From Paractinoplanes aksuensis (GTDB lineage Bacteria; Actinomycetota; Actinomycetes; Mycobacteriales; Micromonosporaceae), in assembly GCF_024137025.1 (NCBI RefSeq), contig NZ_JAMYJR010000003.1:528925-592924 (forward strand): a DNA stretch of 64,000 bases, written 5' to 3'. The position numbers and the translations under genes are program-made. Of the stretch, positions 1-7,663 are shown in pieces. The notes beneath the pieces are model-generated. The model was not told the DNA's origin. It did not search any database and saw nothing but the letters and a program-made list of their open reading frames with translations. How positions within the stretch are numbered: position 1 is the stretch's first letter; each line of letters begins with the position of its first letter.

Positions 1-822
1 GTGACGCCGAGTGCGGCCAACCGGCCGATCGCCGATCCGTACACGCGTTATGTGGTGGCGCGCGACAAGGTGAATCAGGGTGCGGCGGTTCTGCTGATGT
101 CGGCCGAGGCGGCGCGGCGGCACGGCGTACCGGAAAGCAGTTGGGTCTTTCTGGCCGGGCACGCGGATCTGCGCGAGCGGAATCTGCTGGAGCGAGCCGA
201 ATACGGCCATTCCCCGGCGGCCGCTCGGGCGGCGCAGCACGCGCTGGAATCCGTCTCGCCGGCGGAGGTGACCTTCTTCGATCTCTACAGCTGTTTCGCG
301 GCGCCTGTGTTCATCGTGGCCGAGGCGCTGGGCCTGGCCACCGACGACCCGCGCGGGCTGACCGTCACCGGTGGGCTGCCGTTCTTCGGCGGGCCGGGCA
401 ACAACTATTCGATGCACGCCATCGCCTCGATGGTCGAAAGGGTGCGGTCGGCCCCCGGGAGGTACGGATTCGTCGGGGCCAACGGCGGCATCATGAGCAA
501 ACACTCGACGGGCGTTTACACCACCGTTCCGTACGCCTTCCAGCCGTCCCGCAGCGAGCGGATCCAAGCCGAGCTGGACGCGGTGCCCGCCCCCGCCGAA
601 GCGCTGACGGCCGACGGCAATGCGGTCATCGAGTCGTACACGGTGAAGCATTTGCGCGACGGTATGCGGGAAGGCATTGTGCTCGGTCGCCTCGAATCCG
701 ACGGCCGCCGTTTCGTCGCCCGCGCCAATGCCGTCCTCGACCTGCTCACCGAAGGCGAACCCATCGGCGAACGGGTAACGGTCCGGTCCACGGACGACGG
801 AAACGCTATTGTGCCTCGGTGA
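1..822 (+). CDS. Thiolase-family protein (acetyl-CoA acetyltransferase-like), C-terminal part
   Basis: The protein resembles the C-terminal part of SCP2-type thiolases/acetyl-CoA acetyltransferases. Family-typical stretches are VARDKVNQGAAVLL near residue 20, FDLYSCFAAPVF near 95 and GGLPFFGGPGNNYSMHA near 125. The Cys of the YSCF motif and the GGPGNNY loop are typical of this family. A complete member is about 480-500 residues, so the 273 residues here are a fragment cut by the window edge; the GTG at base 1 is probably internal. Its stop overlaps the GTG of the next gene, which suggests co-transcription. The substrate cannot be told from this part. Confidence 0.75.
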   Translation: MTPSAANRPIADPYTRYVVARDKVNQGAAVLLMSAEAARRHGVPESSWVFLAGHADLRERNLLERAEYGHSPAAARAAQHALESVSPAEVTFFDLYSCFAAPVFIVAEALGLATDDPRGLTVTGGLPFFGGPGNNYSMHAIASMVERVRSAPGRYGFVGANGGIMSKHSTGVYTTVPYAFQPSRSERIQAELDAVPAPAEALTADGNAVIESYTVKHLRDGMREGIVLGRLESDGRRFVARANAVLDLLTEGEPIGERVTVRSTDDGNAIVPR

Positions 823-1118
823 CCGCGCCGCTGAGGTTGACCGTCATCGCACTGGTGGTGTTGGTGTGTGGTCTCGCCGGGCTGGGTTTCTCCCTGTTGG
901 CGAGCCCCTATGACAACCCTGACACCGACTCGGGCGGCTGGTTCTTCGTGTTCCTATCCGTCGCCGTGGCCGGGCTGACCGTGGGCACGCTGCGCGGCAG
1001 CTTCCGGGCCTGGCTGGCCGTGTGCATCATCGCGGCGCTGGTCGTGCTGGTGCCGGCCGCGTTCTGGCTGTCCGAAGCGGTCGACGACCTGGCCGACGCG
1101 CCCGAGGACACCATCTAG
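819..1118 (+). CDS. Small integral membrane protein, three predicted helices
   Basis: A 99-residue protein starting with GTG inside the stop codon of the thiolase gene (GTGA overlap), so translation is probably coupled. Three hydrophobic segments are visible, at about residues 6-28, 41-60 and 66-88, followed by an acidic tail. No enzyme motif is recognised. The reading frame stays open and protein-like for about 55 codons beyond the TAG at 1116-1118, with another hydrophobic stretch. The annotated product may therefore be a shortened form of a four-helix protein. Confidence 0.6.
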   Translation: MTAPLRLTVIALVVLVCGLAGLGFSLLASPYDNPDTDSGGWFFVFLSVAVAGLTVGTLRGSFRAWLAVCIIAALVVLVPAAFWLSEAVDDLADAPEDTI

Positions 1119-1290
1119 TTCAGCAGCACAGCCGTCGCCACCACCGAACTCTCGCCCGCGGTCACGGTGGGCGACGTCAGCTCGTACGCCGCTTTCGTCG
1201 GCGCCGCCTGCGCCGTGGTGCTGCTGCTCCGGCCGGATACCCGTCAGGCCCTCAGCTCTGGCGCGTTCCGTCGAGGCTCTCGCGGATGAT
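1119..1290 (+). pseudogene. In-frame continuation beyond the stop of the membrane protein
   Basis: Directly after the TAG the same frame reads about 56 codons to a TGA near 1290. It includes a hydrophobic stretch ending AAFVGAACAVVLLLRPDTR, which looks like a last membrane helix and a basic cytosolic end. The distal part overlaps the 3' end of the DinB gene on the other strand. It may be the former C-terminus of the upstream protein, cut off by a nonsense change, or chance coding-like bias in GC-rich DNA. There is no start codon with a ribosome site of its own. Confidence 0.3.
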
Positions 1291-1758
1291 GTCGGCGTGG
1301 CCGCCGTGGCGGGCGGTCTCCTCGATCATGTGGAACACCACGTAGCGCACGTTGCACTCGATGATGTCCGGGCGGGCGCAGGGGCTGTCGAGATCCATCG
1401 CGGCGACTATGGCCCGTGATTCCTCGATCTGCTCGCGGTAGTACCCGAGCCAGTGGTCCACCGTGTCGCCCTCGTCGACCTGCATGTCGGCGTCGTAGCG
1501 ATCCGGCATGACAGCAGGCCACTCCCCGGGCAGGTCGCGTCCCGCCACCACGACCTGGAACCAGCGACGCTCCCAGGTCGTGGCATGCTTGATCAGCCCC
1601 AGCAGCGACAGCGAGCTCGCGCTCGGCGTCCTGCGCGCCGCCGCATCGTCGAGACCGTCCAGCGTCGCGATCAGCATCTTGCGCTGAGAATCGAGAAAGC
1701 CGGCCAAGGCCTCGCGTTCCGAGGTGTACGCGACTCTGGTATCCCGGTATTCGGACAT
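1252..1758 (-). CDS. DinB superfamily protein (DUF664 type)
   Basis: The 168-residue length and layout fit the DUF664/mini-DinB group: an N-terminal helix with REALAGFLDSQRKML, the LGLIKHATTWERRWFQ helix near residues 52-67, and the late EETARHGGHADIIRE motif. The His in LIKHA and the HGGHAD pair are the usual metal ligands of this four-helix bundle fold. Relatives include thiol-dependent S-transferases such as mycothiol or bacillithiol transferases, but many have no known role. It is convergent with the membrane protein and followed on the same strand by no partner. Function beyond the fold is not inferred. Confidence 0.85.
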   Translation of the reverse strand: MSEYRDTRVAYTSEREALAGFLDSQRKMLIATLDGLDDAAARRTPSASSLSLLGLIKHATTWERRWFQVVVAGRDLPGEWPAVMPDRYDADMQVDEGDTVDHWLGYYREQIEESRAIVAAMDLDSPCARPDIIECNVRYVVFHMIEETARHGGHADIIRESLDGTRQS

Positions 1759-1789
1759 CGGGAGATGTTAATGTACGGCGGGCACCGGT

Positions 1790-2725
1790 TCAGAACGTTG
1801 CGATCGGGTTGACCGGGCTGCCGGAGGTGCCGGCCAGGCGGACCGGGGCCACGGCCAGCTGAAAGTCCCACTGGCCGAGCTCGGTCGCGGTGGTCGTGCA
1901 CGCTTCGAGGTCGCAGTTGTCGAGCAGCCACAGGCCCATCGCGACCAGGCTCACCGCGTGCACCGGCATCAGGATGCCGTCGTAGCCCGAGGGCTGGACG
2001 TCCTGGGGTGTGTCGGCGCCGATCAGCGCGACGCCTCGCTCCCGCAGCCACGGCAGGCTGGACGCATGCCAGCCCGCCTGCGTGATTCCGCCCGACGGCC
2101 CGTTCTCGTGGCGGTAGCGGCCGTGGCCGGTCCGTAGCAGCAGCGCGTCGCCGGATCGCACCTGGACGCCCTGGCGCCGCTCAGCCTCCTCGAGATCGTC
2201 GGGGGACACGCCCTGCCCGGGCTCGAGCCACGGCACCCCGCGAGCCGCCGCGACGTCGAGCAGCACACCCCGCGTGACAATTCCGTTGGCCGCCGCGGTG
2301 ACGGCTCCCCAGGCCGAACCCGTCTCGGGGTCGACCAGCGCGGCCGAGCGCCCGTTGTACATGCGCCCGTCCCAGAAGAGGTGGCACGGCGAGTCGAGGT
2401 GCGTGATCGTGTTGCCGTGGAACGAGAGGCCGATGCGTTCCGACGAGAAGCCCCAGCGCCGGTCGGCGTGAAAGGCGGCCGGCATGTTCTCGGCGCCCGG
2501 CATGTCGGCCGCGCACGGGCACGCCGTGGTCGACCGCTCCATCTCGTCCGGGACGGCCACCTCCCAGGCGCAGGACACGCTTCGGCCGTGGCGAACGGCC
2601 CGCGCCGCGGCCAGCCGGACCTCGTCGGTGATGAGGTTCAGCGTGCCGAGCTGGTCGTTGTCACCCCACCGCCCCCAGTTCGACAGCGTCTCGAAGTACC
2701 CGAGCACGTCTTGCTCCGTCGACAT
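1790..2725 (-). CDS. Cyclase family protein (kynurenine formamidase-like metal hydrolase)
   Basis: The 311-residue protein carries the PF04199 signature: HGNTITHLDSPCH at residues 103-115 supplies the metal-binding H/D/H set, and a later HG-rich stretch (LRTGHGRYRHENG near 197) completes the site. Family members hydrolyse N-formylkynurenine, isatin or related cyclic amides, or act in polyketide cyclisation. The N-terminal NWGRWGDNDQLGTLN block matches the longer cyclase subfamily common in actinobacteria. It stands alone, divergent from the unknown gene at 2846. The substrate is not evident. Confidence 0.85.
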   Translation of the reverse strand: MSTEQDVLGYFETLSNWGRWGDNDQLGTLNLITDEVRLAAARAVRHGRSVSCAWEVAVPDEMERSTTACPCAADMPGAENMPAAFHADRRWGFSSERIGLSFHGNTITHLDSPCHLFWDGRMYNGRSAALVDPETGSAWGAVTAAANGIVTRGVLLDVAAARGVPWLEPGQGVSPDDLEEAERRQGVQVRSGDALLLRTGHGRYRHENGPSGGITQAGWHASSLPWLRERGVALIGADTPQDVQPSGYDGILMPVHAVSLVAMGLWLLDNCDLEACTTTATELGQWDFQLAVAPVRLAGTSGSPVNPIATF

Positions 2726-2845
2726 CGGCCCCTCCGGTTCGTCTCACCGCAGGCAGGCTATCGCCCGGCGTTATTCGGTGGACGGCGCTGGGCCGGGAGG
2801 CCGAGACTGGTCGGCTGGTCTCCGGGGCCGGCGACGGAGGGCGTG

Positions 2846-4288
2846 ATGGCTGAGGAGATTCTGCGGCGGCTGCACCGGGGGCTTCGAGAGCGGCGGCTGC
2901 CTCAGGACGTGGCGGCGGATCTGGTGGCGCTGGGGGCCCGCGACTGGCTGAGCGCGGCCGGCGTCCGCGACCTGTACGCGATGGTGCGGTACGAGCAGGC
3001 CCGGCGCGACGCGGGGACGGCGACGGGCTCGTCGATGCCGAAGACGTGGCGACGGCATCCGGGGCTCGGGCGGGCGTACGCGGCCGCAGTGACGGCCATG
3101 GGAGAGGCCGCGCCGGCCGTGGACGCGGATCCGGCGGACCCGGTGGCGTTGGAGGCCTGGGTGCTCGAATCGCTCGCCCGGCTGGGGCTGTCCATGGAGG
3201 CGCCGCGGGCGGCTCGGTCCACCGTGCGGCGCAAGCCGATCGCGGTGAAGGGATGGGCGGGTCACACCTACCACGTGCTGCCGACCCCGAAGGGGGCCCG
3301 GGGCGAGCGCGGCGGGCACGCGGACGCGCGGGAGCGGATGAGCGCCGACGCCCGTCGCGAGCGGCTGCCGCAGATGTCGGTCCGGGGCTATCGGCGGGCG
3401 GTGCGGGCCGTGTTGCACCTGCAGCAGCGCACCGAGGTGCTGGCGGCCGAGCGGGACCGGGAGGCCGCGGTGGCGTTCGGCAAGTCACGGCTGGCCTACC
3501 TCGTGCCGGAGGAGGATTTTGTTGCCTGCCCGGCCACGGCGGCATTCACGGCCTACTACGTGGCTCGGCTGAACCTGCGGACGGTGTTCACGTCGGGTAG
3601 TCAGACGCGGCCGATGGACACGCTCGGAGAGGAGCTTCTGGCCGCCGCGCTGGCCGCGCCGACCGGCCGGCCCACGGTGCTGGCGTCCGTGCTCACCCGG
3701 TGGAAGGTGCTGGACCGGCTGGACGACGCGCAGTGCGGGGAACTGCTCGGGCGTTACTACGAGCACCTGGCCGCGGCGGCGCGGGTGCTGGAGCGGGCTT
3801 ACGACTACCACCGGGACCCGACCGAGATGATCATGAGGATGGGCGACGACTCGTCGAGCTGGAACGCGGCCTCGCGGGCGTTCAACCAGGCCCGTACGGG
3901 ATGGCTGAACCTGACCCGCGGGCTGGGCTACGACGACGTGGTCGAGGCCAGTTGCCCGGGCAAGGTGCCGGCGCTGGTGGCCGCCGACGTGGCCGCCTGG
4001 CACCGGCTGGAAGGGCGGGAGCAGCACGTCGACGTCCGGGTCTGGGCCCGCCTGCCGCTGCCGTGGGACGTGGTGCTCGGCGACGAGGAATGCCCGGCCG
4101 ACCTGGTGCGCCAGGTGTGCGGCCGGCACGGCATCGACGCCGAGGCGGCCGGCTGGACGCAGCCGTACCAGCAGGGTCGTACGGAATTGCCGGCCCCGGC
4201 CCCGGACCTGGTGCACGGTGTCACGGTGGCCTCGCCGTTGCTGGCCACGATCCTGCGGCGCGCCGGAGTGTTCTCCGGGCAGAAATAG
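2846..4288 (+). CDS. Unknown protein, about 480 residues
   Basis: I do not recognise this protein. ATG 2846 is chosen because GGAGG lies five bases upstream and protein-like sequence begins there; the open frame extends further upstream but only as a shadow of the cyclase gene. The first 200 residues are Arg/Ala-rich and helical, with a basic linker near 125-165 and no membrane segment or signal peptide. The C-terminal half holds more distinctive, Trp- and Tyr-containing blocks such as YYEHLAAAARVLERAYDYHR and FNQARTGWLNLTRGLGYDDV. It is probably cytosolic. Its stop lies 40 bases before a tRNA-like structure. Confidence 0.7.
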   Translation: MAEEILRRLHRGLRERRLPQDVAADLVALGARDWLSAAGVRDLYAMVRYEQARRDAGTATGSSMPKTWRRHPGLGRAYAAAVTAMGEAAPAVDADPADPVALEAWVLESLARLGLSMEAPRAARSTVRRKPIAVKGWAGHTYHVLPTPKGARGERGGHADARERMSADARRERLPQMSVRGYRRAVRAVLHLQQRTEVLAAERDREAAVAFGKSRLAYLVPEEDFVACPATAAFTAYYVARLNLRTVFTSGSQTRPMDTLGEELLAAALAAPTGRPTVLASVLTRWKVLDRLDDAQCGELLGRYYEHLAAAARVLERAYDYHRDPTEMIMRMGDDSSSWNAASRAFNQARTGWLNLTRGLGYDDVVEASCPGKVPALVAADVAAWHRLEGREQHVDVRVWARLPLPWDVVLGDEECPADLVRQVCGRHGIDAEAAGWTQPYQQGRTELPAPAPDLVHGVTVASPLLATILRRAGVFSGQK

Positions 4289-4327
4289 CGTTGCGCCGCC
4301 CGCGCCGATCGGCCAGGCTGGGTCGGC

Positions 4328-4425
4328 GCGGCGGTAGCTCAGAGAGCTGGAGGAGGCTCCAGCCAGGCAGAGCGGGCGGCTCACGACCTTCCGCCCCGGC
4401 CCCGTTTCGACCACGGGTCGCCGCG
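4328..4425 (+). other. tRNA-like structure with enlarged D-loop and anticodon loop (possible tRNA pseudogene)
   Basis: Every arm of a tRNA can be drawn. The acceptor stem is 4328-4334 with 4418-4424 (seven pairs, one G-T). TA at positions 8-9 is followed by a D-stem GCTC 4337-4340 with GAGC 4370-4373. An anticodon-position stem pairs GGCGG 4375-4379 with CCGCC 4391-4395. A five-base variable region follows, then a T-stem 4401-4405 with 4413-4417 around the seven-base loop TTCGACC. Two departures are clear: the D-loop has 29 bases and contains its own 7-bp hairpin (4346-4363), and the anticodon-position loop has 11 bases (CTCACGACCTT) instead of 7. The usual G53-C61 pair is T-A. A broken tRNA or another structured RNA is possible. 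Confidence 0.4.
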
Positions 4426-4436
4426 CGCTTCGGCGG

Positions 4437-4464
4437 TGGGCCCGGGATTCGCGTCCCGGGCCCA
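4437..4464. terminator. Stem-loop terminator between convergent genes
   Basis: Eleven-base perfect inverted repeat (4437-4447 with 4454-4464) around a six-base loop TTCGCG. It lies four bases from the stop of the gene on the minus strand and downstream of the unknown plus-strand gene. No T-run follows, as is usual in GC-rich actinobacteria. It could serve both directions. Confidence 0.7.
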
Positions 4465-4467
4465 GCC

Positions 4468-5211
4468 TCAGCCGATCACGAAGGGCTTGCCGACCGGTAG
4501 TTCTTTGCCGTCGGCGTCGTAGGCGGTCCAGTCGGACACGTCGGGGAGTTGGCCCGGGGTAACCTTGCCCTCCTTGTACAGGGGGCTGTTCTTGTCGACC
4601 TTCTGGTAGACGTCGTCGAAGGTGAACCAGAACAGGACGATGTTCTCGTCCTCGCTCCAGACCGCCGTCTTGGCCGTCACCAGCCGGCCGCGGGACTCGA
4701 CCGTGATCTTCGCGGCCGGGCCGACGTAGTAGCCGTACATGGGCAGGTCGTAGTAGTCCAGGTTGGACGGCAGGCCGATGGCGTGGAAGCCGGGGCTGCG
4801 GTCGGGCGCCACGTCGTCGAACTGGTTGTGGCAGGGAGCCAGCTCGCCCGCCACGTCGGCCGCGCAGGCCCGGACGCCGAACTTGATGTCGGGGTAGGCC
4901 GGGTTGTTGTTGCGGAAGGCGGTGACGACGATCTCGCGGTCCTTGCTGCGCAGGCCCGTCGCCACCGGCTGGCCCCATGAGCCGCGGGCGTCGACGGCCG
5001 CGGCGGGCCAGGCGCCACCGACCGGCTCGGACCGGGACGTGAGGGGCCACAGGGCCATGGTGGCCGCGACCAGGACGGTGGCGGCGCCCGCGACGAGGGC
5101 GAGGCGACGGCGGCGCAGGCGGCGGCCCGCGGTCATGATCTCGTCGAGCGCGGGCGGGCGGCCCTCGTCGGGCTGTTGCAGGGCGGCTCGGAAGGTGTCG
5201 AGGTCGGTCAT
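4468..5211 (-). CDS. Membrane-anchored protein, probable anti-sigma factor or sigma-operon partner
   Basis: The 247-residue product starts at an ATG overlapping the stop of the SigE-type sigma gene (TGATG), so the two are translated as a pair. Residues 1-35 form a short cytosolic part ending in a run of Arg, followed by one membrane helix at about 37-56, then an extracytoplasmic domain of about 190 residues. This layout fits membrane proteins co-encoded with SigE-family sigma factors. No zinc-binding HxxxCxxC anti-sigma motif is visible, so an inhibitory role is inferred from context only. Confidence 0.65.
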   Translation of the reverse strand: MTDLDTFRAALQQPDEGRPPALDEIMTAGRRLRRRRLALVAGAATVLVAATMALWPLTSRSEPVGGAWPAAAVDARGSWGQPVATGLRSKDREIVVTAFRNNNPAYPDIKFGVRACAADVAGELAPCHNQFDDVAPDRSPGFHAIGLPSNLDYYDLPMYGYYVGPAAKITVESRGRLVTAKTAVWSEDENIVLFWFTFDDVYQKVDKNSPLYKEGKVTPGQLPDVSDWTAYDADGKELPVGKPFVIG

Positions 5212-5717
5212 CACGCGGCTCCGTTCGCGGCGAAGTCGGACGGGGTGAGGGTGACGCGCAGCTTGGTCAGCGCGCGCGAGTTCAGGCTCTTGACCGTGCC
5301 CACGGCCACGCCCAGCTCGGCCGCCACCTCTTTCTCGCTCAGGTCGAAGTAGTGGCGCAGCACGACGACGGCCCGCTCCCGGTCGGCCAGGGCGGTCAGC
5401 CCGGCCAGCAGCCAGCGCTGGTCGGTCACGTCGCCGGCCACGTCCCGGCCGGTCGGACGGTCCGGGACCTGGTCGTGGGCGTCCTCGCGCAGCGGGCGGC
5501 GCCACTGGTCCTTGAGGTGGTTGACCATGACCTTGCGGGCGTACGCGTACGGGTCTTGCCGCCGCACCCGGCGCCAGGCCGCATACGTCTTGACCAGCGC
5601 CGCTTGCGCCGCATCCTCGGCCTGCTGCTCGTTGCCGGTCAGCAGGAACGCGGCTCGGCGCAACCGATGGAACCCGGCCGCCGCGAACTCTGTGAACTCC
5701 GCGTCACCGCGCGCCAT
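5211..5717 (-). CDS. SigE-family RNA polymerase sigma factor
   Basis: The 168-residue protein has only sigma regions 2 and 4. Region 2 covers roughly residues 8-75 (AFLLTGNEQQAEDAAQAALVKTYAAW, with DPYAYARKVMVNHLKDQWRR as the 2.4 helix). Region 4 covers 100-155, with the recognition helix ELGVAVGTVKSLNSRALTKL. This matches the short SigE/SigL-like group common in actinomycetes, which directs transcription of envelope or stress genes. It forms a two-gene operon with the membrane protein at 4468. A matching promoter sits upstream, suggesting autoregulation. Confidence 0.9.
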   Translation of the reverse strand: MARGDAEFTEFAAAGFHRLRRAAFLLTGNEQQAEDAAQAALVKTYAAWRRVRRQDPYAYARKVMVNHLKDQWRRPLREDAHDQVPDRPTGRDVAGDVTDQRWLLAGLTALADRERAVVVLRHYFDLSEKEVAAELGVAVGTVKSLNSRALTKLRVTLTPSDFAANGAA

Positions 5718-5747
5718 CGGGCATCCCTTGTCTTGTCATGAATCCAG

Positions 5748-5772
5748 GACGCATGAGGCCCGGCAAAGGTTC
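5748..5772 (-). promoter_or_regulatory. Candidate ECF-type promoter of the sigma operon
   Basis: Read on the minus strand, GAACC (5772-5768) is followed after 16 bases by CGTC (5751-5748). This fits the GAACC-N16-CGTC pattern typical of group 4 sigma promoters. The predicted transcript start is about 25 bases before the sigma start codon. Positive autoregulation is the simplest reading. Confidence 0.5.
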
Positions 5773-5781
5773 GCTGGATGG

Positions 5782-6408
5782 TCAATCGGGCGGGACCAGG
5801 CCGGTGCGGACGGCGTGCAGGGCGGCCTGGGTGCGGTCGGCCAGGCCGAGTTTCATGAGGATGCTGGAGACGTGGGTCTTGACCGTCTTTTCCGCCACGA
5901 CCAGGGCGCGGGCGATCTCGCGGTTGGAGCGGCCCTGGGCGATCAGGGCCAGCACGTCGCGTTCGCGGGCGGTCAGCGCGGGGGTCTCGGCCGGGGCGCC
6001 GAGCAGGGTGGCGGCGACGTCGGGCTCGAGCAGCAGGTGGCCGGCGTGCACCGAGCGCACGGCTGCGACCAGGGCCTGCGGGTCGACGTCTTTGGAGAGG
6101 TAGCCGCGGGCGCCGGCGCGGACGGCCGGCAGCAGGCGGGCGCGGTCGGTGAAGCTGGTGACGACCAGGCACTTCGTCCGCAGGTTGCGGCGGGCCAGCT
6201 CGCGCAGGACGGCCACCCCGTCCAGCCCGGGCAGCACCATGTCGAGCAGCACGACGTCGGGCGCGGTCTGCTCGACCAGTTCGATCGCCGTCGGGCCGTC
6301 GGCCGCCTCGCCGGTCACCTCGAGGTCGGGGGCCAGCTCGAGAAAAGTGCGCAGCCCCCGGCGTACGGCGGGATGGTCGTCGACGATCAGCACGCGGATC
6401 TCAGTCAC
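5782..6408 (-). CDS. NarL/LuxR-family response regulator
   Basis: Receiver domain at residues 4-120, with acidic residues D10/D11, the phospho-acceptor D56 in VVLLDMVLPG and the conserved Lys in YLSKD. A LuxR-type helix-turn-helix follows at about 145-205 (LTARERDVLALIAQGRSNREIA). The start overlaps the end of the sensor kinase gene by eight bases, a classical coupled two-component operon. It is a DNA-binding transcription regulator activated by phosphorylation. The target genes are not shown by the sequence. Confidence 0.95.
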   Translation of the reverse strand: MTEIRVLIVDDHPAVRRGLRTFLELAPDLEVTGEAADGPTAIELVEQTAPDVVLLDMVLPGLDGVAVLRELARRNLRTKCLVVTSFTDRARLLPAVRAGARGYLSKDVDPQALVAAVRSVHAGHLLLEPDVAATLLGAPAETPALTARERDVLALIAQGRSNREIARALVVAEKTVKTHVSSILMKLGLADRTQAALHAVRTGLVPPD

Positions 6409-7540
6409 CGGGCACCTCGAGCCGCACCACCGTGCCGCGGCCGGGCGCCGACGTGAAGACCGCGTGGCCGCGCACCGAGCAGGCCCGGTCGCGCATCGAC
6501 CGCAGACCCAGGCTGCGCCCGGCCTTGAGCGTGGCCGCGACGTCGAAGCCGGCGCCGTCGTCGGAGATCTCGAGGCGGACGCCGCACGCCCCGAGCCGGG
6601 TCAGCTCGACCCGGATGACCCGGGCGCCGGCGTGGCGCACGGCGTTGTGCAGCGACTCTTGGGCCACGCGTAGCACCACCGCCTGCTGGGCCGGGGACAG
6701 CACGGGCGGATCGTGCTCGGCGTACTGCAGCCGGGGGCCGTCGGGGCCGGACGCGCGGTCGAGGATCTGCACCTGTTTGCGCAGCACGTCGGGCAGGCCG
6801 TCTTCGTCGAGCCGGGCCGGGCGCAGCTCGAGCACGGCCGCGTGCAGCTCTTCGGCGGCCTCGCGGGCCAGCGCGGTGACCTCGGCCAGGCGGGCCCGGG
6901 CGGCGGCCGGATCGCGCTCGATCAGCAGGTCGGCCGCCTGGGCCGTGAGCCGCAGCCCGAACAGGCGCTGGGCGACCGCGTCGTGCAGGTCGTGGGCGAT
7001 GCGGGCTCGTTCCTCGGCGATGGTCAGCTCGCGGCTGCGCGCGTAGAGCCGGGCGTGGGTGAGCGCGATCGCGGCGTGCGCGGCCAGCACGCGGACCAGC
7101 TCTTCGTCGTGCGCGGTGAAGCCGCCGGGCTTGTTGGCCAGATAGAGCGCGCCCAGGATCTCGTCGCCACTCATGATCGGGACGCCCAGGAACGCCTGAA
7201 GGATCGGGTGGGCCTGGGGCCACCAGTCGAAGCGGGGGTCGGCCCGGATGTCGTCGAGGCGCTGGATGGCCGGCTCGCGCAGCATCACGGCGAGGAAGCC
7301 GTGCTGGCGGGGGAGCGGGCCGATCGCCTCTTGCTGCTCGGGGGAGACGCCCGAGACGAGGAACTGGGCGAACGAGCCGTTGTCGTCGGGGACGCCGAGC
7401 GCCGCGTACTCGGCGGCGGCCAGCTCGCGGGCGGTGTCGACGATGGTCTGCAGCACCTCGGGCACGGTGAGCTGGTCGCTGACGGCCAGCACCGCGGCCG
7501 AGAGGCGGCGGGCGGTGGTGAGCTGGTCGGCGGCGGTCAC
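6401..7540 (-). CDS. GAF-domain sensor histidine kinase (HisKA_3 type)
   Basis: The 379-residue cytosolic kinase has no membrane helix. A GAF sensor domain spans about residues 20-170. It is followed by the dimerisation/phospho-acceptor motif ERARIAHDLHDAVAQRLFG near 185-203, with the phosphorylated His in AHDLHD. An ATPase domain shows an N box (LHNAVRHAGA), a G1 box (ISDDGAGFD) and a G2 box (GRSLGLRSMRDRA). It starts with GTG at 7540 and is the first gene of the operon with the response regulator. The GAF domain suggests an intracellular small-molecule or redox signal, which cannot be specified. Confidence 0.95.
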   Translation of the reverse strand: MTAADQLTTARRLSAAVLAVSDQLTVPEVLQTIVDTARELAAAEYAALGVPDDNGSFAQFLVSGVSPEQQEAIGPLPRQHGFLAVMLREPAIQRLDDIRADPRFDWWPQAHPILQAFLGVPIMSGDEILGALYLANKPGGFTAHDEELVRVLAAHAAIALTHARLYARSRELTIAEERARIAHDLHDAVAQRLFGLRLTAQAADLLIERDPAAARARLAEVTALAREAAEELHAAVLELRPARLDEDGLPDVLRKQVQILDRASGPDGPRLQYAEHDPPVLSPAQQAVVLRVAQESLHNAVRHAGARVIRVELTRLGACGVRLEISDDGAGFDVAATLKAGRSLGLRSMRDRACSVRGHAVFTSAPGRGTVVRLEVPGD

Positions 7541-7570
7541 GGGCCCACCCTAGCCATGGATGCCGGAACC

Positions 7571-7632
7571 CGCGTCGGACCACGGTCCTAAGACCATGGT
7601 CGGAGGAAAAGTGCAGACCGTGGTCCGACGCG
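7571..7632. promoter_or_regulatory. Cluster of three palindromic operator-like sites
   Basis: In the gap between the divergent kinase and SDR genes, three related 12-base palindromes occur at 7577-7588 (GGACCACGGTCC), 7591-7602 (AGACCATGGTCG) and 7615-7626 (AGACCGTGGTCC). The first and third also form a 17-base perfect inverted repeat, 7571-7587 with 7616-7632. Such clustering points to binding of a dimeric repressor or activator. No regulator of a matching type is encoded directly beside them. Confidence 0.6.
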
Positions 7633-7663
7633 GTGAGCCGTCGAAGCGAGCAATCTCGTCGGC

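Noticed and set aside
2381..2845. Upstream extension of the unknown plus-strand gene
   Set aside because: It runs antisense through the cyclase gene and has low-complexity sequence; GGAGG and ATG 2846 give a better start.
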